DNA from: Alloscardovia macacae
GTDB taxonomy: Bacteria > Actinomycetota > Actinomycetes > Actinomycetales > Bifidobacteriaceae
DNA length: 64,000 bases
Assembly (NCBI RefSeq): GCF_002259705.1
Contig: NZ_MWWT01000001.1
Coordinates: forward strand, 418,285-482,284
Direction of reading: 5' to 3'
Shown here one piece after another: positions 52,166 to 62,734 of the stretch; positions within the stretch are counted from its first letter, which is position 1; the number at the start of each line of letters is the position of its first letter. A program made the position numbers and the translations under genes. The notes beneath the pieces are model-generated. The model ran no database searches. It was not told where the DNA came from and saw nothing but the letters and a program-made list of their open reading frames with translations.

Positions 52166-52966
52166 ATGAAGAGAATGATATCGCGCAGGACACTCGCACT
52201 GACCGTGCTTCTGTGTGCAGTGCTGTCCATGGTAGGTGCGGCACTTATGCCCGATGCGGATGCAGTGGTAACGAGCACGACGAATGTGCTCGTGGCATCG
52301 GCGTGGGGACTAGAGATAGCATCATGGGCAGGGACACCCATCCTCGCGTGGTTCGTCAGTGCACGCGTCTGGAGAATTCGCCAGGTATCAGCTCAAGGAG
52401 GACGTTCTCCATCTCTGCTCACTGGCCAGTATATAGGCGTCCTCACGCTGCTCGCGCTCGCCTGCGAAGCTCCCTATGATTATATTCGTTCAGGACAGTG
52501 GTGGGACGCGCGCTCGCAGAATCCTCTCTGGGCGGTGGTCATAGCTCTCGTGACGCTTCTCGTCTGGGATGCTGTGGAAGCATATGGGCCGAACGCGAAG
52601 CGTGCCACGCGTCTCGCAGTAGTGCTCACAGCTCTCGTCTGGGCAGTGGCATTCCGCGTGGCTGTATCGGTTACTCTTCTTACGCTTCTTCTTCTCCTCT
52701 GGCCTGTGGACTATACTATGCGCTGGAAAAAGTTCGCACTCGGCCGTCAGGCGGCATTCGTTCTCGCGTCGTTCGGTGCAGGAGGAACTCCGCTGATAGG
52801 AACGTGGCTCGTCGGTCATACGAAAAGTCATATGAAAAGCCATACGAAAATGCGCGCTACACGCACGAGCCAGTGGTTCCTGTGGTGGGCGTACCCACTT
52901 CTGCTCGTCGTGGGGATTCTTATCCGTATGGCCGTCTATACGTGGGTTATACCGCGGTTCGCGTAG
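52166..52966 (+). CDS. TraX-like polytopic membrane protein
   Basis: 266 aa, seven to eight hydrophobic segments. The segment CEAPYDYIRSGQWWDARSQNPLW resembles the conserved EIPYDLxxSG...QN core of the TraX family, and the first helices match its layout. TraX itself acetylates pilin, but chromosomal Gram-positive members have no assigned role. A 12-bp repeat near the end gives HTKSHMKSHTKM in a loop. The start codon follows the leaderless -10. Confidence 0.6.
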   Translation: MKRMISRRTLALTVLLCAVLSMVGAALMPDADAVVTSTTNVLVASAWGLEIASWAGTPILAWFVSARVWRIRQVSAQGGRSPSLLTGQYIGVLTLLALACEAPYDYIRSGQWWDARSQNPLWAVVIALVTLLVWDAVEAYGPNAKRATRLAVVLTALVWAVAFRVAVSVTLLTLLLLLWPVDYTMRWKKFALGRQAAFVLASFGAGGTPLIGTWLVGHTKSHMKSHTKMRATRTSQWFLWWAYPLLLVVGILIRMAVYTWVIPRFA

Positions 52967-52973
52967 TGCGATA

Positions 52974-53660
52974 GTGAAAAAGAAGGAAGAATTGACAGAA
53001 AAAAAGTATGGAATCCAGCCTGTCACAGACGAAACGCTGCGGATAGCTGAAGAGCTCATCCGCGCGGGCGAGGTCGTCGTCATCCCTACGGACACGGTGT
53101 ACGGCGTCGTCGCAGACCCAGCGAAAGAGCAGGCCGTGGAAAAAATATTCCAGGTGAAGCACCGTCCGCATGAAAAAACGGTGCAGATTCTCGCCGCGAG
53201 CATGGAAGACACAGAAAAATTCGGCGTGCGCGTGCCGGATGCTCTCGTGCCAGTAGAAAAGGCGTTCATGCCGGGAGCTGTGAGCGTCATAGCGCGCGTG
53301 AATGACCAGCAGGACCAGCAGGAGCAGCAGACAGAGCGCCTCGCCACGGTACGCACGGAAGCGGACGGGAGCCTCACGCAAGCCGTCCGTCTACCGGATA
53401 ACGAGGTGAGCCTGAGAATCCTGAGCGCTCTCGGGCCACTCGCTGCATCCAGCGCGAACCTGAGCGGGCAGGAAGCTGCTGCGAACGCGCAGGATGCGTA
53501 CGCTCAGCTGGGAGATACGGTCGCTCTGTACCTCGACGGCGGGCCGACTCCCGGACCTGTGGCCAGCACAGTGGTGGCGTGGGATGAGGACTCTCAGCAG
53601 CCTATATTCCTGCGCGAAGGCGTCGTGCCATCTGCGAAGATACGCGCTGCTCTGGCGTAG
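52974..53660 (+). CDS. sua5: L-threonylcarbamoyladenylate synthase
   Basis: 228 aa, GTG start. It makes threonylcarbamoyl-AMP from threonine, bicarbonate and ATP for the t6A37 modification of ANN-reading tRNAs. YrdC fold motifs: VVIPTDTVYGVVADP, KHRPHEKTVQIL, MPGAVSVIARV and ASSANLSGQEAA. A Gln-rich loop (QQDQQEQQTE) is inserted near residue 105. The 7-bp gap from the TraX-like gene suggests cotranscription. Confidence 0.92.
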   Translation: MKKKEELTEKKYGIQPVTDETLRIAEELIRAGEVVVIPTDTVYGVVADPAKEQAVEKIFQVKHRPHEKTVQILAASMEDTEKFGVRVPDALVPVEKAFMPGAVSVIARVNDQQDQQEQQTERLATVRTEADGSLTQAVRLPDNEVSLRILSALGPLAASSANLSGQEAAANAQDAYAQLGDTVALYLDGGPTPGPVASTVVAWDEDSQQPIFLREGVVPSAKIRAALA

Positions 53661-53801
53661 AGTACTGGCATAGAGTACTGGCGCAGAGTACTGGCATAGA
53701 GTACGTCTGCTTAAGCGGAACGAGGCCGCCTGCTAGAGCGCGCGTGCTAGAGCGAGCCTGCTAGAACGCGTCTACTAGAGTACGCGTGCTAGCATAGAAG
53801 C
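53658..53801. repeat. Two adjacent tandem-repeat arrays upstream of rfe
   Basis: Array 1: four 13-bp units TAGAGTACTGGCA-like at 53658-53709. Array 2: five 14-bp units GCTAGAGCGCGCGT-like at 53732-53801. Most units contain TAGAGT, TAGAGC or TAGAAC next to CTAG. The last unit ends 3 nt before the rfe ATG. Confidence 0.8.
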
Positions 53802-53804
53802 ACT

Positions 53805-54932
53805 ATGAGAATCTACCTCTTCATCGCAGCTCTGGCCGGGGCAGTCACGTGGTTTATGACGCCCGTCATCCGTCAGCTCGCCTTCCGTATAGGCGCAGTG
53901 GGCGAGGTTCGCGCGCGCGACGTGCACACCGTGCCCACGCCTCGCATAGGAGGACTCGCCATGCTTAGCGGCGTGGCTGTGGCCTTCCTCATAGCCAGCA
54001 GAACGCCATGGGTAGAGAACCTTTTCGAAGAGTCCCACCAGCTGTGGGCAGTGCTCGTGGGGGCCATCCTCATCAGCCTCGTGGGTGTGGCTGATGACCT
54101 CTGGGACCTCGACTGGATGCTGAAGATGTCCGGACAGCTTCTCATATCCTTGCTCGTCTCCTGGGGAGGAGTGCGCATCGTCTCGCTGCCACTCGGGAAC
54201 CTGTATTCTGTATCCACGAGCTGGTCCATAGCCATTTCGGCATTCCTGCTCGTCGCGTCCATTAATGCGGTGAACTTCGTGGACGGCCTGGACGGCCTGG
54301 CCTCGGGCATCGTAGCCATAGGAGGCATCGCTTTCGCTATTTATTCGTATATGCTCGCGCGCTCTACGGCGAACTTCGCGTCTGTGGCGCTCATCATCGA
54401 CGTGGTTATAGTGGGCGTGTGCGTGGGCTTCCTCCTGCATAACTGGCATCCGGCGAGCATTTTTATGGGGGATTCTGGCTCCATGCTGCTGGGTTTTATG
54501 GTTACGTGTGCGTCCATAGTCATGACTGGCCGGCTCGACCCGAACGCGCATCATGTGAACGTATACCTGCCTGTCTTTATCCCTATTCTTCTGCCTATCC
54601 TCGTGCTGTTCCTGCCTGTCCTGGACATGGTTCTGGCCATTACGCGCCGCGTGAGTAAAGGTCTGTCGCCTATGCATCCGGACCGTATGCATCTGCATCA
54701 TCGCATGCTGCGTATAGGCCATTCCGTGCGCTGGGCTGTGGGGATACTCTGGAGCTGGGCGGCACTGATATCCTTCTCCTCTGTACTGCTGCTGTTCTTT
54801 AGGATGCGGTACGTTTTCGCGTTCTTTGTGTGCGCGGCTGCTGTGCTGACCGTAGTGACGCTTTTCCCGTACTACCGCACTCGCTTTGCTGAGATCCGCG
54901 CTCAGCGTGCGCAGGAGGAGGAGGCTGCATGA
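53805..54932 (+). CDS. rfe: Undecaprenyl-phosphate GlcNAc-1-phosphate transferase
   Basis: 375 aa, about ten to eleven membrane helices. MraY/WecA family: transfers GlcNAc-1-P to undecaprenyl phosphate, first step of wall polysaccharide assembly. Conserved loops: GVADDLWDLDWMLKM, NAVNFVDGLDGLASG, FMGDSGSMLLGF and the HxHH-type MHPDRMHLHHRM. TAGCAT at 53790-53795 ends 9 nt before the ATG and no RBS is seen. Confidence 0.92.
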   Translation: MRIYLFIAALAGAVTWFMTPVIRQLAFRIGAVGEVRARDVHTVPTPRIGGLAMLSGVAVAFLIASRTPWVENLFEESHQLWAVLVGAILISLVGVADDLWDLDWMLKMSGQLLISLLVSWGGVRIVSLPLGNLYSVSTSWSIAISAFLLVASINAVNFVDGLDGLASGIVAIGGIAFAIYSYMLARSTANFASVALIIDVVIVGVCVGFLLHNWHPASIFMGDSGSMLLGFMVTCASIVMTGRLDPNAHHVNVYLPVFIPILLPILVLFLPVLDMVLAITRRVSKGLSPMHPDRMHLHHRMLRIGHSVRWAVGILWSWAALISFSSVLLLFFRMRYVFAFFVCAAAVLTVVTLFPYYRTRFAEIRAQRAQEEEAA

Positions 54933-55342
54933 TGGCTGAATCTGCCGGATATACGATAGGCCGCGCGTTCACGCGTGCATGGTGGGTGACGGCTTTGGTC
55001 CATCTCGTGGTGCTCGGCGCTTCTGCCTGGTCTGGCTGGAGCATGGCCGGCTGGCTCGGGCTGTCTTCTGCTGGTGCTGGCTGGCTGCTCGCCGTTCTTT
55101 TTTCTGAGGTCAATTCTGCCATTATGGCCCTGCTCGACCACTTCCGCGTGCGCGCTCAGCAGTACCTCGTCCTGATGATGCAGCTGTGGGGTGCGAAGCT
55201 TCTCGTGGTCGTAGTGCTCGGTGGCCTGTACCTGCGCTTCGCCCCGTATCATCTCACCGTCTTCTGCTTCGTTCTCGTCTTTACGACACTCGTGGCCACG
55301 GTGAAAAACGGGATTATTAGTGCCTTTGCGAGGATACTGTAG
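54929..55342 (+). CDS. Four-helix membrane protein, AtpI-like
   Basis: 137 aa; helices at about 16-36, 40-62, 85-105 and 108-128. It overlaps rfe by ATGA. In actinomycetes rfe is followed by atpI and the ATP synthase operon, and size and topology fit AtpI, but here guaB follows. The assignment is by context and topology only. Confidence 0.6.
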   Translation: MMAESAGYTIGRAFTRAWWVTALVHLVVLGASAWSGWSMAGWLGLSSAGAGWLLAVLFSEVNSAIMALLDHFRVRAQQYLVLMMQLWGAKLLVVVVLGGLYLRFAPYHLTVFCFVLVFTTLVATVKNGIISAFARIL

Positions 55343-55417
55343 GGGGAGTGTCTGCACACCCGTCTCAGCGCTCGTCTCAGCGCGACGCGAAACGGGGTGA
55401 AAGTCTAAGCGGGCGCA

Positions 55418-56956
<1,539 letters not shown>

Positions 56957-56983
56957 GTAGAGTTCTACGGACGAGGTGAGGCG

Positions 56984-57031
56984 AAGGCCGCGCTTTTCTG
57001 CTCGAGTACGAGCGGGGGAGCGTGGCCTTTT
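56984..57031 (+). terminator. Terminator of guaB
   Basis: AAGGCCGCGCT with AGCGTGGCCTT (10 of 11), loop with its own GCTCG/CGAGC dyad, then TTTTG. Confidence 0.75.
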
Positions 57032-57102
57032 GTGTAGTGTGCGCACGGGGACGAGTGACGGGATGGCGTGTCTCAGAGGCCTCGGCTATACGGCGAGCGG
57101 CG

Positions 57103-57108
57103 TATAAT
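57103..57108 (+). promoter_or_regulatory. -10 box of cas9
   Basis: Perfect TATAAT 36 nt before the cas9 ATG; no clear -35. Confidence 0.55.
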
Positions 57109-57143
57109 GGAAAAGTACAGAGAAGTACGTAAAAGGAGTGGAT

Positions 57144-60100
57144 ATGCTCGCGTTAGAAGGCGATAATCTTGTGAATTACGCAGTAGGGCTCGACCTCGGT
57201 AACGGTTCTGTAGGATGGTGTGCTCTAAATGAGTCATATCGGCTTATTCGGGCGAAGGGTAAAGAGCTCATCGGAGCGAGACTTTTTAATCCTGCGAATA
57301 CTGCGGAAGATAGGCGAATGCGCCGCACTATGCGTCGTCGTCTGTCTCGCAGACGCTGGCGTCTGCGTATGCTGGATGGTCTGTTTATGGATGCTTTGAG
57401 CAGTGTGGATTCGAACTTCCTGGTGCGCAGAAAGTACTCGTGGGTGCATAAGAAGGATCAGCAGAATCATGAAAACTGGTATGCTGGCGTACTTTTCGAC
57501 TCGCAGGCTGCAGATAAAGAATTTTATGCGAAGTATCCTACCATCTATCACCTGCGTAAGGCTCTGATGGAGGACACATCGAAGCATGACATCCGCGAGG
57601 TGTATCTCGCTGTTCATCATATCCTTAAGTACAGGGGTAACTTCCTTACGGAAGGAGACCTGAACACGGATGATGTCTTCGATGATGCAGAGTTCATGGA
57701 GCTACTGAATCAGATCCTTAGCGATGCTCTTCGTGCGGAAGAAGAATCCGAGTGTGTCTCCGCGCGTACTGGCACTGTATACTCGGATATTTTGAATAAT
57801 TCCCGTATGAATCGTACTGGGCGAGCAGAAGCTGCTGCAGATGCTGTGGATATTCTTGAGGGAGATTCGAAGCTCATTACGAAGATTCTGAAGGCAGTCT
57901 TTAAAGCCATCGTGGGGAATGCCGTAGACCTCGTGCAGATTTTTAACCTCACGGATGTGGATAAGGAGATAGCGAAAGAGCTGAAGAAGCTGAATTTTAC
58001 GAGTGCTACGTATGATGATGACGTCCAGAACATTTTTGGCCTCGGAGTGCTGTCGGATGAGCAGACCGAGCTCGTCACGAAACTGTATGAATTCTACTCG
58101 AAGCTCGTTTTGAAGCGTATTCTCGGCTCCTACACCACATTCTCCGATGCGCAGATATCCTCGTATGAGGCGCATAAGCAGAATCTCGCGTACTTTACCG
58201 CGCTCGCTGCTCAGCGGAATGTAGAGAAGAAAGCATTCTCGCGGATGTATGAGGGGCTTCTCAGTTCGAGCGAGGAGACCCGCAAGGCAGCGAAGAAAGA
58301 GTTCGCTACGTTGCTTGCTGCCGTTCCTGAAGATGCTCAGAGGAAGGACTTCGAGAATGCTCTCGAAGAAGACCGTCTCTTCCCGAAGCAGCGCACGAGT
58401 GATAATGGCGTCGTGCCGTATCAGGTTCATCTCCAGGAACTCCATAAGATTCTGCAGAACCAGGGACAGTATTATCCGTTCCTGCTGGATACTTATGAAG
58501 TAGAAGGACAGCAGCTGAATAAGATAGAAGGTCTGCTGAAGTTCCGTGTACCGTATTATGTCGGTCCGCTCGTGTCTCCAGAGGATATGCAGGCGAATGG
58601 AGATAATGCTGAGAATCACTGGATGGTTCGGAAAGAGGGGCGTCGAGAAGCTATCACTCCATGGAACTTTAACGAGATAGTGGATAAAGATGCCTCGGGG
58701 CGGAAGTTCATTACGCGTCTGACTGGCTCGGATACTTTCCTCTTTGGTGAGTCGACTCTTCCACAGCATTCGCTCCTGTATGAAGAGTACATGGTGCTCA
58801 GTGAGCTGAATAATGTGCGTATGTCTGCTCGCGTGGCGAATCATTATGAGGATAAGAAGCGCGAGCGTCTGCGTTATGAGGAGAAGCAGATTCTGCTGAA
58901 TGAGCTCTTTAAGACGAAGAAGAGTGTCACGAAGAAAGCAGCAGAGCAGTGTCTCATGAAGCATGGTATGGAAGATGTGCATCTCTTCGGGCTTGCAGAT
59001 GAGAAGAAGTTCGTCAGCTCTCTGAGCACGTATCACGACCTCAGTTCTGTGCTTGGTCGCGCTTTCGTCGATGACCCGATGAACCGTGACCTTCTCGAGC
59101 AGATAGTGGAACTTCAGACAGTCTTCGAGGACCGTGGTCCGCTGAAGCATCAGCTCTCCCTCCTTGACTCCCTGACAGATGAGCAGATAGATAAGCTGAG
59201 TCAGAAGCACTACACCGGATGGGGGCGCCTGTCGAAGAAGCTTCTGGGTACGTCTTTTGTACGTAGGCAGCTCTTCTCGCTCGGTGAGATTATGGCTGCA
59301 GAACATACCATTATGGATGTGATGCGTGCTGAGTCGGTTAATCTCATGGAGATTATCCGTAAGCCAGAAACTGGTGCTCAGGAATGGATAGATGAGCAGA
59401 ATAAGGGCTTGAACCTCAGCTCTGATCCTGAAGAGCGGCTGGGGGAGCTTATAGGCGACCTTGCGGTATCCCCGAAGGTGAAGCGCGGTGTCTACCAAGC
59501 TATCCGAGTAATCGATGATATCACGTGTGCAGTGGGGAATCCTCCACAGCGTATCTTCCTCGAGATGGCAGATGAAGTACAGGCCACCGGTCGTACATCG
59601 TCACGAAAGAATCATCTCGACGAGCTCTTTAAGAGCAGTTCTCTGAAGAAGGAGTTTGATGAAATCGCGAAACGCCTGATGAAGGAGACGAAAGACTCTG
59701 TCCAGAACGATAAGCTCTATCTGTACTATATTCAGCTCGGAAAAGATATGTATACAGGCGAGGAGATAGAAATCGATAGGCTTCAGGACTATGACGTCGA
59801 CCACATCGTTCCTCAGGCTCTGACGAAGGATGATTCGCTGGATAATCGCGTGCTCGTCAAGCGTACGGCGAATGCCCGTAAGTCTGACTCGACTCTGTAC
59901 ACGACGGAGCTCGTTCAGACCATGTACCATCACTGGGCATTCCTCCATGACCACAAGTTCATCAGCGACAAGAAGTTCCGTGCTCTGACGCGTACGGATG
60001 ACTACTCGCAGATGGAAAAGGACCGTTTCGTGAACCGCTCGCTCGTGGATACGCGCCAGATTATGGCGAACGTGTCTACCGTTCTGCGTGCGTACTACGA

Positions 60101-61343
60101 GCAGGACGTTGAGGTGTATACGCTGAATTCCGAGATTACGCACGACATGCGCAGCTACCTCGGATATGCGCAGAAGAGCCGCGAGATAAACGACTATCAT
60201 CATGCACAGGATGCGTTATGCATCGCTTCTGCTGGTCAATTCATGGTGAACAGACAGTTCATGGAGAAAGGATCGGTCTCTGACGGTGTAGGACATTCCT
60301 ATAATGTCTATCTGAATGACTACATCTCTCAGAAGCGGACCGAAGCGGAAGAAAAGGGCATGCGCTATGTTCGTGCCTTCGGCTTCGTGGTAGGATCCAT
60401 GCGCTCTGTAAATGAGGATAACCGTGTGAATCCTCGCACGGGCGAAATAGTGTGGGACGAGTCTGATGCTGACTACCTTCGTCACGTCATGGCATATAAG
60501 AAGATGCTCGTGACGAAGAGAGTAGGAGACGTGAAGACTCACGCACTCTATAATGAGTCTCGATACGGGCGTGAGAAGACCACAGCAAAGACCATAGCTT
60601 TCGATAAAAAGCGCATGGCTACAGAGCTGTATGGCGGATTCGGTAGTCCATCGACGTCTTCTATGATGCTTGTGTATGTGAAGGGTAAAGCTCGCCTCGT
60701 TTCCATTACAGAAGCAGAACAGTCTGCTTTACGGCTGAGTGGTCAAGAAGCTCTTCCTCAGATACTTGATGCGCATGGGGTGAAGGGAGCTACGGTACTG
60801 CTCGACGAGATTATGCCGGGACAGCTACTCAAATATTCTGCTTCGTTGGTAACTATACCGTCAGCAGGAGAACTAAATAATGCTATACAACTATGGCTTC
60901 CGCAGAACGTGTATGCCGTGATCGATACTATCGTGAAGGCATCGAGCGAGGACGCATGTGCTGTACGGATACAGAAACTTCATGAAGATGAAGTGGACGT
61001 AGATGCTGAAGTCCGTTCTGCATTTGAGATGCTTCTACAGATCATAGATGCATACTTCCCACTGTATTCTGTACAGGGAAAGAAGGGCGCAAATCCGCTG
61101 GAACTCTTCATGGATCTCGAATTCACTGAGAAGCAGAAGGCTCTGAAGGGATTCCTGACAGGCACGCATGCTGGAGCGGGACGTGCCGATTTGAAGAATA
61201 TCGGTCTATCTGGAATGTGGGGGCGTAAACAGATGACAGGTGAGTTGCAGGATATAGATGAATTCATCTTCCAGTCTCCTACGGGTCTTTTCGAGACTCG
61301 TATGTCCGTGGCTGAGCTGAAGAGAAGGGCAGGAGTGAAGTAG
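57144..61343 (+). CDS. cas9: Type II-A CRISPR effector nuclease Cas9
   Basis: 1399 aa. RNA-guided DNA endonuclease: HNH cuts the target strand, RuvC the other. RuvC-I Asp17 in VGLDLGNGSVGW; Arg-rich bridge helix about residues 52-80 (RRMRRTMRRRLSRRRWRLR); RuvC-II Glu807 in IFLEMA; HNH with His887 in DVDHIVPQ and Asn910; RuvC-III His1019, His1020 and Asp1023 in HHAQDA. All catalytic residues are present. C-terminal PAM-interacting part from about residue 1130. ATG 57144 is chosen over GTG 57138 since AGGAG (57134-57138) overlaps the GTG and is 5 nt before the ATG. Size, csn2 and locus order place it in II-A; PAM cannot be read from sequence. Confidence 0.97.
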   Translation: MLALEGDNLVNYAVGLDLGNGSVGWCALNESYRLIRAKGKELIGARLFNPANTAEDRRMRRTMRRRLSRRRWRLRMLDGLFMDALSSVDSNFLVRRKYSWVHKKDQQNHENWYAGVLFDSQAADKEFYAKYPTIYHLRKALMEDTSKHDIREVYLAVHHILKYRGNFLTEGDLNTDDVFDDAEFMELLNQILSDALRAEEESECVSARTGTVYSDILNNSRMNRTGRAEAAADAVDILEGDSKLITKILKAVFKAIVGNAVDLVQIFNLTDVDKEIAKELKKLNFTSATYDDDVQNIFGLGVLSDEQTELVTKLYEFYSKLVLKRILGSYTTFSDAQISSYEAHKQNLAYFTALAAQRNVEKKAFSRMYEGLLSSSEETRKAAKKEFATLLAAVPEDAQRKDFENALEEDRLFPKQRTSDNGVVPYQVHLQELHKILQNQGQYYPFLLDTYEVEGQQLNKIEGLLKFRVPYYVGPLVSPEDMQANGDNAENHWMVRKEGRREAITPWNFNEIVDKDASGRKFITRLTGSDTFLFGESTLPQHSLLYEEYMVLSELNNVRMSARVANHYEDKKRERLRYEEKQILLNELFKTKKSVTKKAAEQCLMKHGMEDVHLFGLADEKKFVSSLSTYHDLSSVLGRAFVDDPMNRDLLEQIVELQTVFEDRGPLKHQLSLLDSLTDEQIDKLSQKHYTGWGRLSKKLLGTSFVRRQLFSLGEIMAAEHTIMDVMRAESVNLMEIIRKPETGAQEWIDEQNKGLNLSSDPEERLGELIGDLAVSPKVKRGVYQAIRVIDDITCAVGNPPQRIFLEMADEVQATGRTSSRKNHLDELFKSSSLKKEFDEIAKRLMKETKDSVQNDKLYLYYIQLGKDMYTGEEIEIDRLQDYDVDHIVPQALTKDDSLDNRVLVKRTANARKSDSTLYTTELVQTMYHHWAFLHDHKFISDKKFRALTRTDDYSQMEKDRFVNRSLVDTRQIMANVSTVLRAYYEQDVEVYTLNSEITHDMRSYLGYAQKSREINDYHHAQDALCIASAGQFMVNRQFMEKGSVSDGVGHSYNVYLNDYISQKRTEAEEKGMRYVRAFGFVVGSMRSVNEDNRVNPRTGEIVWDESDADYLRHVMAYKKMLVTKRVGDVKTHALYNESRYGREKTTAKTIAFDKKRMATELYGGFGSPSTSSMMLVYVKGKARLVSITEAEQSALRLSGQEALPQILDAHGVKGATVLLDEIMPGQLLKYSASLVTIPSAGELNNAIQLWLPQNVYAVIDTIVKASSEDACAVRIQKLHEDEVDVDAEVRSAFEMLLQIIDAYFPLYSVQGKKGANPLELFMDLEFTEKQKALKGFLTGTHAGAGRADLKNIGLSGMWGRKQMTGELQDIDEFIFQSPTGLFETRMSVAELKRRAGVK

Positions 61344-61359
61344 AAAATAGATGGTAGAT

Positions 61360-61391
61360 ACACTAATCCCTCTGAGGAGAGGGATTAGTGT
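61360..61391. terminator. Terminator between cas9 and the tracrRNA
   Basis: 14-bp perfect stem (61360-61373 with 61378-61391), loop GAGG. It lies 16 nt past the cas9 stop and at the 3' end of the oppositely transcribed tracrRNA, so it can end both. U-tracts are weak on both sides. Confidence 0.7.
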
Positions 61392-61394
61392 AAA

Positions 61395-61508
61395 AGCCTT
61401 AAGGCTGGACTTAAAGTCCGAGGAAGCTCGACCGAGGTCTTGCTTTATTTCGATGTATGTCTAACGGATCAATGATTTAGACCTTTAGGACTGCGACCAA
61501 ACAATCCT
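61395..61508 (-). ncRNA. tracrRNA
   Basis: The antirepeat at 61447-61483 is complementary to the CRISPR repeat RNA. The upper duplex pairs 24 of 26 positions; the lower stem is 6 bp (GUUUCG with CGAAAU); between them is a GA / UACAU bulge, as in Cas9 guides with a GA bulge on the crRNA side. After the duplex come a forked nexus (AAGC-AA-GAC-CUCG-GUC-GA-GCUU), a palindromic hairpin GGACUUUAAGUCC (61407-61419), and AGCCUUAAGGCUUUU (61395-61406) as short terminator-like element; read-through would end at 61360-61391. The start point is inferred about 7 nt after the -10 at 61515-61520. Confidence 0.85.
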
Positions 61509-61514
61509 ACGACT

Positions 61515-61520
61515 AGTATA
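61515..61520 (-). promoter_or_regulatory. tracrRNA promoter -10
   Basis: Minus-strand TATACT preceded by TGT (extended -10). On the plus strand the same bases contain TATAAC, so the cas1 promoter may overlap it back to back. Confidence 0.6.
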
Positions 61521-61547
61521 ACACAACTATGCGAAGGGAAGTACACA

Positions 61548-62417
61548 ATGTCGTGGCGAAATGTCTTTGTGAGTAAGCACTCAAAGATATCGACGAAGAT
61601 GAATCATTTGGTCATTCTGACGGATGATGATTCCTACCAGATACCGTTATCTGACATAGGAAACGTTATCATCGATACGACGCGTGCAGCCATAACCACA
61701 TATGCTGTGGCTGAATGCATGGAAAAGAAAATAAAGATAGTGTTCTGCGACGCCCGGGGTATACCAGTAGGAGAGACGGTACCGTATGCAGTGCATGGTA
61801 ATCGTGTGGTGAATATCCGCACACAGATGAATTGGCAGAAAAGCAAGCGTGATACTCTCTGGCGGACGATAGTCCAGGAAAAGATAGCGCATCAGGCGAT
61901 ACTCCTTAAAGACATCGAATGCGCGGACTGGGGAAGCGTGTACGCGCTCGCGGAAGAAGTACAGGAAGGAGATCCGAAAAATAAGGAAGCTGTGGCCGCA
62001 CACATGTATTTTCCGCGCATCTTCACGTATGAATTTACGCGGTCGGACAGCTCCCATCCGATAAACGCTATGCTGAACTATGGGTATGCAGTTCTGCTCT
62101 CGGAAACGTGCCGGCACATCAGTGCTCTCGGATACCTCACTGAAATAGGCGTGCATCATGAGAGCGAGAAAAACCCGTATAATCTCGCATCGGATCTGAT
62201 GGAACCGTTCCGGCCATTCGTGGATAGGGCAGTTTACGGGATGGACGTGAAGGAGCTGAATCCGAAGACGAAAGTGGAGCTTGTGAATCTTCTCCTCGAG
62301 GAGGAGCCGGGACTTCCGGGAAAACTGAGCAGGTCGATAGAATGCTTCGTACAGAGCTGTCTGCGCTATCTTGCAGAGGAGAATTGCGCGCTGCCATCAC
62401 TGGGATTCTACTCATGA
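61548..62417 (+). CDS. cas1: CRISPR integrase Cas1
   Basis: 289 aa. With Cas2 it inserts new spacers at the leader end. Type II Cas1 features: N-terminal beta region, metal-site Glu in KNKEAVAAHMYFPRIF, His in ETCRHISALGYLTEIGVHH, and Asp/Glu in NLASDLMEPFRPFVD. GAAGGGA RBS precedes the ATG. Overlaps cas2 by ATGA. Less GC-rich than housekeeping genes in the window. Confidence 0.96.
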   Translation: MSWRNVFVSKHSKISTKMNHLVILTDDDSYQIPLSDIGNVIIDTTRAAITTYAVAECMEKKIKIVFCDARGIPVGETVPYAVHGNRVVNIRTQMNWQKSKRDTLWRTIVQEKIAHQAILLKDIECADWGSVYALAEEVQEGDPKNKEAVAAHMYFPRIFTYEFTRSDSSHPINAMLNYGYAVLLSETCRHISALGYLTEIGVHHESEKNPYNLASDLMEPFRPFVDRAVYGMDVKELNPKTKVELVNLLLEEEPGLPGKLSRSIECFVQSCLRYLAEENCALPSLGFYS

Positions 62418-62734
62418 GGTACAGAGTCATGCGTGTGATAGTATTTTTCGATCTGCCGACGAAGACGGATGCTGAGCGGAAGATATACAGGCTCTTTCGT
62501 AGGTCCTTGCTTAAAGAAGGCTTTCTGATGATTCAGGAATCCGTGTATGTGCGGATAGCGACGAATCATGAGTCGGCGAGGTTTATAGAGAATCGGGTGG
62601 GAAGCCTTTCTCCTGATGTGGGGACGGTGCAGTCTCTCATCGTGACAGAAAAGCAATATGCGAGTATGAAGTTTCTCAGCGGTGAACCGAGTGGAGATAT
62701 ACGAAACCTCGATACGGGGACGGTGGTCATATGA
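62414..62734 (+). CDS. cas2: CRISPR adaptation protein Cas2
   Basis: 106 aa from ATG 62414 (ATGA overlap with cas1); the frame is open further upstream inside cas1, but RMRVIVFFDLPTKTDAERK, the ferredoxin-like strand with the conserved Asp, follows right after this start. Structural partner of Cas1 in spacer integration. ATGA overlap with csn2. Confidence 0.95.
   Translation: MRYRVMRVIVFFDLPTKTDAERKIYRLFRRSLLKEGFLMIQESVYVRIATNHESARFIENRVGSLSPDVGTVQSLIVTEKQYASMKFLSGEPSGDIRNLDTGTVVI

Noticed and set aside
53658..53801. Possible second CRISPR array
   Set aside because: Units of 13-14 bp are directly adjacent with no spacers; this is a tandem repeat.
57702..59498. 598-codon minus-strand frame inside cas9
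   Set aside because: Antisense shadow of the cas9 reading frame; no family resemblance and no start signal.
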